Shown piece by piece: positions 56,923 through 64,000 of a stretch of DNA of 64,000 bases. The first letter of the stretch is position 1. Each line of letters opens with the position of its first letter. This stretch comes from Ceratodon purpureus (taxonomy: Eukaryota; Streptophyta; Bryopsida; Pseudoditrichales; Ditrichaceae): NCBI GenBank assembly GCA_014871385.1, contig CM026423.1, positions 18,341,690 through 18,405,689 on the forward strand, in the 5' to 3' direction. The translations under genes and the position numbers were made by a program. A model generated the notes under the pieces. It had not been told where the DNA came from and ran no database searches. It saw only the letters and a program-made list of their open reading frames with translations.

Positions 56923-59900
56923 TCACAACATGCTACAATCGCTACTTTCACTCTCAGAACTAGATGACTCCGAATCTCCTTCTACCGCCTCGTCATCGAC
57001 GAATAGAAGGGCTCTGGGATCAAAAGTAGTTGGCCGACTAGGAACATATGTAAGGGCTCCAGATTGAAACGCCTGTGCTAAGTCCTCTGCGTAGTCCGGA
57101 AGTATGAAAGGCTGAATCGGGCTGGAATGAAGACGCCACGATGGAGTGGACACTGCACTTGGCACACGTGGCGGTGATGCTGAAACTACTCTGCAATAGA
57201 GAACCGACTGTGGTTACATCGAGTACGTAGAGCTGCAAAGAGAAGTAATGCTTGGATAATTTGAACGTAGAATAGAAGACTTACACCACTTATCAGGTCT
57301 TGGTCTCTTTGGAGGCGCTTCGCCTGCTGCTGCCGGCCTTGGATGTTTAGGAGGGCCCATGGCGGATGGTTTGAGAAGGGCGTTGAATATGGCTTCGTCC
57401 TCCTCAAAAGCGAGAATGTGGCGACCAGTAGCCTGGGCAGCCTTGATGGAGGCTCCTGAAACTCGAAGAGAAACAAAAAAATGAGAGACTGTGGTAAAAA
57501 CGAGAGGAATAATTCAGCAAAGATATGCATGAATAATTACCTGTCCCAGCATTCCAATCAACAACTATGTCGCCGGGCTTTGACAGCTCCTCAAGTATGC
57601 CCTGCATCATGTCAATGGATTTCTCCCTTGCCCCTCTCCAGGGCACCTCCCCATTCATGAGCTGCGAATCCACATCGGTGAAGTTGAAAATGGCATCACT
57701 CTCGGTAATGTTGAGGAGCCCATGTATCAGGTCTTCCTTCTTCGTCTGGAAGGAGAAAGTACTGCCACTACGAACGTAGACGCGAATCCAGAACCGCATA
57801 GTCTGCAGTCAAGCAAAACTAGTGAGTAAGATTAAGCGGAAATGGTTATCAATCAGTAAAGGGAAGGGTATGTTTAGGTCAATTACCAATTTCTCGGGGT
57901 TCGTTGGAGAAGTCAGGCCGAGTACATTGACACCCCACCAGTCCTTGAACAGCACGTATCCACCAGCAGCAGCTTCTACCTCGATATCCTTAGCCAGCTT
58001 CTGATCAGTGTTGTAGATGAGGCAGATGGCACCATCTTTCTGCAGGAATTCATCTGCAAAATGGAAGATGTCGTACAAATAATCCTTGTAGCGAGAGTTC
58101 CAAGGCGGAATACTCGTGGGGGGAACGGAAACGGATGGGACGGGAAGATTCTCAGGGATGTCGGCAATGATCAAGTCGACTCCCAGATGGTTCTCTTGTT
58201 TGCACCGGTCCGGAACTTCGTTTTCGCGGCCTGCTCCAAACTTGAGGAAACAAGAAAGGAGAGTAAGTAACTACAGAGCGAGTAGAGGTGGCAGAATCCA
58301 TTAAATGTCAAAATATAGGGACAAACCTTGCGAATGAAGTCTTGAGTCTTGATCCAATCCGGGTCGCCACCTTTTCTCTCCTGTCTCCTATTTCGCCGCA
58401 ACAGGGAATCCACAGATGAGTTGAAGACGGAAACTTGTGAGGAAATCGAAGCTCCAGCGGAAGAAGTTGGTTGGGGATATAGTTTGGCCTTCCTCTGCTC
58501 AAGGAGACCTCTGGTGATCTCCGAAGCACTGATCGAGGAAGGACCCGGTGAAGAAGTTGAAGAAGGCTTCGTAACCACATTACCCGGAGAGGGTTCTGGA
58601 GCCGTCTGTTCTGGAGCGGAAGACGCTGCACCAGTTTGCTGTGAAGCTTGTGAATGTGATCGCAAAGATTTCAGTCGCCTTCCTCTCCCTTTCTTCGGTG
58701 GAGGAGCCGATGATTGGTCTTCAGGGCCATCGTCATCTTCAGGACCGTCCACCGTCTCTTCGACCATCACCTTACCCCCATCGTGTAAAGTCTTGATGTC
58801 CACCTCAGAGTCAATTGTGAAACCGCGAAAACAATCAAGGTACCAGCATCCCTCAAGCAAGTGAGGAGATTTGTACCTTTTCAACTGCTCTGGAGAATAG
58901 ATACACTGGTCCGAGGTTGTCTCTGTCCAAGAAAGAAAGTAGTTGGGGAGCTGGTGGACCGTGATGGCCCCCTTCAGAAGAAGCTCTCGCTTGAAGTACC
59001 TAAGGGAAGAAATTTAGAAGCTTAGTAGCATAAGAAGCCATAGCGAATTAAAATATGCAAATGCAGTACAGTTTCGTGACATACCGGAATATAACCCTCT
59101 TGACAACTTGAGCGGTTCCAGGGAATTTAGCGAAGTTGGACTTCTTGTCAAAGGGCTTCTCAGCCTTCTTCCCAATGAACGTAGGGAAGGCCTTGTCCCA
59201 TAACATAATACGTGAACTCTCCACAAAGTCGCCCGGCTGTTGAACATCAGGAAATGCCCTCCAATCGACATTGAGGTTCTCCGACTTGAATATGTCCTCG
59301 ACCTCGTTGATGACGGCTTCCTCCAACTGTAATACAAAATTCAAATAAGTACCAATGAGAGAAGAATTAAGAAAGCACTTTCTAATTGGTAAGGCATATT
59401 TCGAAACCATACCCCAGCCCAGAATGAAGCCCTGTTCAACCAGGGGTCGAAATCAGTATCCTTGAATCCAGGCTTTGGAAATCTGTATGATAGTCTGGAA
59501 CTCAGGGATGAGTTCCACCACCTCAGCCAGCGAGCCTTGTATTTCGGTTCAACGGCCGCCGGACAGATCTTCTGGAGCTTATCGAGGGACATCTCAGGTT
59601 TAGAGTTCTGACTGTAATGCCGATTGATCTGCCAGGAGTATAGAAGTATTAGAAACCATAATTGCATAAGGTTGTAACAATTGAAAATACTATATGAAAT
59701 TAGGTGAAGGTGTCACCTCATTCAAGAAATCGTCACCGTTCTTGGGATTTGCGATTGCCAAGTACTTGGTGAAGTCCTTATTCTTGATCGAGTCCACCAT
59801 TTTCTCAGACGCTTCACTCATGATTTCCCAAACCGCAGATGCAGTCTGTTCATCCGCCGGTGTCTTCTCCTTGTAGGCCTTAGCTGCTTCATCCGAGGCC

Positions 59901-61639
59901 ACAGCAAGTTCCCGCTGTAGAAAAGTAACCATTTTTTAGAGAAATCAAAAACGAATGAAATAAAACTTTCAAAGACTGAAAGGAGATAAACCGAGCGAAG
60001 ACAGAGAGGAGGTAGAAATTACTCGGTAAAGAAATGCGATGAAAACTCGAGTAGTCAAGGGAAACCATGATGGGTTCGGTGGCTTGTTCTTCAAACAAGC
60101 ATCGTATTCTTCAGGTTTGAGGAGATCTTTGAAATCCTCCAGTTTCATCATTCCGAATGAGCGGATTCGAAACAATTTCGCTGGGAGATTACTCTTCACG
60201 TGGTCATTCTCAGTCGACCTGAATATTAAATTAGTAAGTACGTTTGATGAATTATAGTAGAGAAAGACTTGAAATGGACAACATATACTCAGGATTTTTG
60301 AACTTACCAGTTGATGTCGTGCATTGCGTGCAAGAGATTGCCCACATGGCCACGGGGGTCAAGTACAATGCAATGCACAGGGATGTGCCAGGATGGGTCG
60401 TCCGCATGATGCTGGTTGATATGCCGGAGCCAAGCGGAGAGACGATGGTTACCCTCCCAGACATAAAACATCTTGTGCGAGAATTGCATCAACTCCTCGT
60501 CCCCAGAGATCTCATCATCAAAACGATCACTCGCTGCTCTCCATAAAGGGCTCCAAGTGGCCATAATATCCGCCGTCACATTCTTCGTTTGCTCTTCAGT
60601 GTTGTACATGGAGATGTACATGACGCGGTCGCCATCTCGGTATCCCTTAACGAACTCACGCTCCAAGTGTTGTACCCCCATTTCACCCACTGGTCTAACC
60701 TTGGGCATAGGGATCATCCTGCATAGGGGCACAAGCATTCGCGACTTATGCGTGGGTTTGATCCTGAGGTTGTTGATGACGGCGTTGGTGTCCAGCTTGA
60801 ACTGTATACGATGCTGCAGTTCCCCTTCCATAGCAGTCTTCAAGTCAGTTGGACAAGATGGTTTGGCCGACACATCTTGTGTTTGAGTAACCTGCCAAGA
60901 GGAGTGCGAATTAAGGGAGGAATCACAATCAATGGATGTCATGCAAAGAAGACAATAATGTAAAAGAAAGTAACAATATGTCTTCATACTGTCATATCTT
61001 TAGTAACAAGTGTAACAAGTAAAACGGCATCTGCGCTTAGGGTAACTATCTACGTGATGCTCGACTATAGTACTCCTTAGACTGTCTACAGTTCCAGTGA
61101 CGGCGCCTCCTCCAGAACCGCCTGGTTTGCTGAACCGGGCACGGTAGAATTGCCGGTAGAGCAAAAACCACATGGGCAGGCCTTCTGACTCTGATAGGCG
61201 AGGAAGGAGAGGGTGGAGACATAGGCGGTGAGCCCTGTAGAGGCGAAGTGGGCATGTAGGCCGGGGACGTAGGCTCATACACTGGGGAGGTAGGCATGTA
61301 CACGGGAGAAGTAGGCATGTACTGTGGAGAATGGACCTCGAAAGGTCCACTATCTCCAACGAAAGGGTTGGCTACATCACAGGTACAATAAGGCTGATCA
61401 AATGAATCCGAGAGGTCGGAAACATTGATAACTGAAATGGGGGAGGTCGCGGACATCTCAGGAGCATCTGAATATACCTAGAGTAGAAGAATTTAAAAAA
61501 AGAGGATTATTTTCCACCTTTGAAAGAGTTGTAAGCAATAAATTAAAAAAAACACAAGTAAGAAGAACTAGTAATGTACCTCGGTCTCAGCTGGAGTTGG
61601 GACTTCACGTTGGCTTCCCATATTATCCTCAGAAGACTC
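56923..61639 (-). CDS. MULE cargo gene, copy 2 (CTD-like heptads + ParB/Srx-like + methyltransferase-like), first exons outside the window
   Basis: Exons match copy 1: 61580-61639, about 61046-61477, 60308-60891, 60023-60218, 59717-59914, 59413-59628, 59085-59326, 58327-58999, 57887-58240, 57541-57802, 57285-57455, 56923-57190. The ParB/Srx-like core has VWEGNHRLSAW and HCIVLDPRGHVG. The methyltransferase part again has LIIADIPEN at motif IV and GDIVVDWNAGTGN at motif I. By eye the C-terminal methyltransferase exons and the heptad exon are about 90% or more identical in protein to copy 1, but the ParB-like exon and exons 6-9 are clearly less so, with introns differing. All exons remain open, which suggests selection on protein sequence. 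The 5' exons lie beyond 64000. Confidence 0.7.
61238..61321 (-). other. Four RNA-polymerase-II-CTD-like heptads (copy 2)
   Basis: The minus strand encodes YMPTSPV, YMPTSPV, YEPTSPA and YMPTSPL in exact 7-residue register, one heptad more than copy 1, followed by the same PPMSPPSPSS run. Confidence 0.85.
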
Positions 61640-61907
61640 CTAATTCATAGACATAGAAATTGACTATGAATGAGAAATCAACGTGAAAGACAAATAAATG
61701 TGACAAAGCAGTCATCCAACCCCCGTCCAAAACAAACGAATACGACTAACCTAGAATACTAGGAGCTCGAGTCAAAGAACAGGCACACTACAGAATTTAA
61801 ACACATTATCAGAAACGAGTTTAAAAAATTGGGGCCATCATTAGTACAGCTTTAAAGCAGTACCTCCAGCGGGGGGGAATCGAACCCAGTACTCTCTTCA
61901 AGCAATC

Positions 61908-64000
61908 ATGGCCTCATCGACCCCGCCCGAGGGCAGGGCCTCCGCCCCTCTCTTCTCATCTGGTGTGCCGCGGCCCTCTGTCGTTGCCGACAGAGGGCTC
62001 TAGCAACCACAATAACAAAAAATTTAAATTGCAATCATGGCCTCATCGACCCCGCCCGAGGGCAGGGCCTCCGCCCCTCTCTTCTCATCTGGTGTGCCGC
62101 GGCCCTCTGTCGTTGCCGACAGAGGGCTCGAGCAACCAAATTTTAAAAAATTTAAAATGAAATCATGGCCTCATCGACCCCGCCCGAGGGCAGGGCCTCC
62201 GCCCCTCTCTTCTCATCTGGTGTGCCGCGGCCCTCTGTCGTTGCCGACAGAGGGCTCGAGCAACCAAATTTTAAAAAATTTAAATTGCAATCATGGCCTC
62301 ATCGACCCCGCCCGAGGGCAGGGCCTCCGCCCCTCTCTTCTCATCTGGTGTGCCGCGGCCCTCTGTCGTTGCCGACAGAGGGCTCGAGCAACCAAATTTT
62401 AAAAAATTTAAATTGCAATCATGGCCTCATCGACCCCGCCCGAGGGCAGGGCCTCCGCCCCTCTCTTCTCATCTGGTGTGCCGCGGCCCTCTGTCGTTGC
62501 CGACAGAGGGCTCGAGCAACCACAATAACAAAAAATTTAAATTGCAATCATGTCCTCATCGACCCCGCCCGAGGGCAGGGCCTCCGCCCCTCTCTTCTCA
62601 TCTGGTGTGCCGCGGCCCTCTGTCGTTGCCGACAGAGGGCTCGAGCATCCAAATTTTAAAAAATTTAAAATGAAATCATGGCCTCATCGACCCCGCCCGA
62701 GGGCAGGGCCTCCGCCCCTCTCTTCTCATCTGGTGTGCCGCGGCCCTCTGTCGTTGCCGACAGAGGGCTCGAGCAACCAAATTTTAAAAAATTTAAATTG
62801 CAATCATGGCCTCATCGACCCCGCCCGAGGGCAGGGCCTCCGCCCCTCTCTTCTCATCTGGTGTGCCGCGGCCCTCTGTCGTTGCCGACAGAGGGCTTGA
62901 GCAACCACAATAACAAAAAATTTAAATTGCAATCATGGCCTCATCGACCCCGCCCGAGGGCAGGGCCTCCGCCCCTCTCTTCTCATCTGGTGTGCCGCGG
63001 CCCTCTGTCGTTGCCGACAGAGGGCTTGAGCAACCACAATAACAAAAAATTTAAATTGCAATCATGGCCTCATCGACCCCGCCCGAGGGCAGGGCCTCCG
63101 CCCCTCTCTTCTCATCTGGTGTGCCGCGGCCCTCTGTCGTTGCCGACAGAGGGCTCGAGCAACCACAATAACAAAAAATTTAAATTGCAATCATGGCCTC
63201 ATCGACCCCGCCCGAGGGCAGGGCCTCCGCCCCTCTCTTCTCATCTGGTGTGCCGCGGCCCTCTGTCGTTGCCGACAGAGGGCTCGAGCATCCAAATTTT
63301 AAAAAATTTAAAATGAAATCATGGCCTCATCGACCCCGCCCGAGGGCAGGGCCTCCGCCCCTCTCTTCTCATCTGGTGTGCCGCGGCCCTCTGTCGTTGC
63401 CGACAGAGGGCTCGAGCAACCAAATTTTAAAAAATTTAAATTGCAATCATGGCCTCATCGACCCCGCCCGAGGGCAGGGCCTCCGCCCCTCTCTTCTCAT
63501 CTGGTGTGCCGCGGCCCTCTGTCGTTGCCGACAGAGGGCTCGAGCAACCACAATAACAAAAAATTTAAATTGCAATCATGGCCTCATCGACCCCGCCCGA
63601 GGGCAGGGCCTCCGCCCCTCTCTTCTCATCTGGTGTGCCGCGGCCCTCTGTCGTTGCCGACAGAGGGCTCGAGCAACCAAATTTTAAAAAATTTAAATTG
63701 CAATCATGGCCTCATCGACCCCGCCCGAGGGCAGGGCCTCCGCCCCTCTCATCTCATCTGGTGTGCCGCGGCCCTCTGTCGTTGCCGACAGAGGGCTTGA
63801 GCAACCACAATAACAAAAAATTTAAATTGCAATCATGGCCTCATCGACCCCGCCCGAGGGCAGGGCCTCCGCCCCTCTCTTCTCATCTGGTGTGCCGCGG
63901 CCCTCTGTCGTTGCCGACAGAGGGCTCGAGCATCCAAATTTTAAAAAATTTAAAATGAAATTATGGCCTCATCGACCCCGCCCGAGGGCAGGGCCTCCGC
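61908..64000. repeat. Minisatellite, about 128-bp unit, in an intron of the cargo gene (copy 2)
   Basis: At least 16 nearly identical units of 128-129 bp running off the window. Each has a GC-rich half (GCCTCATCGACCCCGCCCG, GTGTGCCGCGGCC) and an A/T spacer that alternates between two versions, AACCAAATTTTAAAAAATTT and AACCACAATAACAAAAAATT. Each unit contains a perfect hairpin CCCTCTGTCG-TTGC-CGACAGAGGG. Overlapping ORFs in all + frames are artefacts of the repeat. The unit is unrelated to the 108-bp unit in copy 1 but occupies the same intron. Just before it, the minus strand at 61877-61888 has a B-box-like GGGTTCGATTCC. Confidence 0.93.

Larger units (their letters stand above)
55268..64000. 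mobile_element. Giant Mutator-like element, copy 2 (left part; continues past the window)
   Basis: Starts with the same terminal repeat as copy 1 (GGGGAAAG, then GTACGTGAGCGG) directly after Gag sequence. The first about 750 bp, including the 123-aa ORF, are almost identical to copy 1. The methyltransferase-like gene follows in the same orientation with matching splice sites, then a different minisatellite fills the intron to the end of the window. The transposase region and right end are not in view, so the target duplication cannot be tested (left flank ends CATCAGCTGT). Confidence 0.88.

Noticed and set aside
61877-61888. tRNA gene suggested by a B-box-like GGGTTCGATTCC on the minus strand
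   Set aside because: No acceptor stem, A box or anticodon arm is visible at the right distance; the sequence upstream is the minisatellite.
61963-63958. Many overlapping 120-210-codon ORFs starting MASSTPPEGRASAPLFSSG
   Set aside because: They are the 128-bp tandem repeat read in successive frames; the unit length is not a multiple of three and the same peptide reappears in every frame.

Overview
The window looks like nuclear DNA of a land plant, most likely a bryophyte or another early-diverging lineage. The support is intron-rich plant receptor kinases with 72-bp leucine-rich-repeat exons, AT-rich introns, a plant B3-type domain, and several large DNA transposons. The species cannot be fixed from the sequence.

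Host genes: three paralogous leucine-rich-repeat receptor kinases lie on the + strand. RLK-A is only a last exon (223-633). RLK-B is complete with 17 exons (2094-8358). RLK-C is complete with the same 17-exon layout (44626-50431). Both full models close in frame (856 and 875 aa) and keep all kinase motifs. A small B3-domain gene (39845-40643, minus) sits between them and is split by a 400-bp transposon derivative.

Between RLK-B and RLK-C lies a nested transposon block. The outer element (9779-38896) has about 40-bp imperfect terminal inverted repeats beginning CATTAGGAG. Without its insert it would be about 11.3 kb. It carries a possible ubiquitin-like protein, a coiled-coil RING-like protein, a 909-aa protein that may be its transposase, and many copies of a palindromic word, TTGCTGSCAGCAA. 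The inner element (14213-32025, 17.8 kb) is a Mutator-like element (MULE) with 53-bp terminal repeats and a 10-bp target duplication, inserted in the RING gene. It carries a SWIM-type MULE transposase, a conserved 123-aa protein, two further unrecognised ORFs, and a large intron-rich gene. That gene's exons encode RNA-polymerase-II-CTD-like heptads, a ParB/Srx-like domain and a beta-class-type DNA methyltransferase fold.

From 50.4 kb to the end there is a broken pogo-like transposase remnant (52.2-53.3 kb), a Gag-like retroelement fossil (53418-55267), and a second copy of the MULE inserted into that Gag (55268 to the window end). The second copy repeats the same gene order and splice sites, but the methyltransferase gene has diverged unevenly. 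Each copy also has a different GC-rich minisatellite (about 108 bp versus 128 bp) in the same intron.

The most novel content is the MULE cargo gene (CTD-like heptads, ParB/Srx-like and methyltransferase-like parts) and the CATTAGGAG element with its dispersed palindrome.
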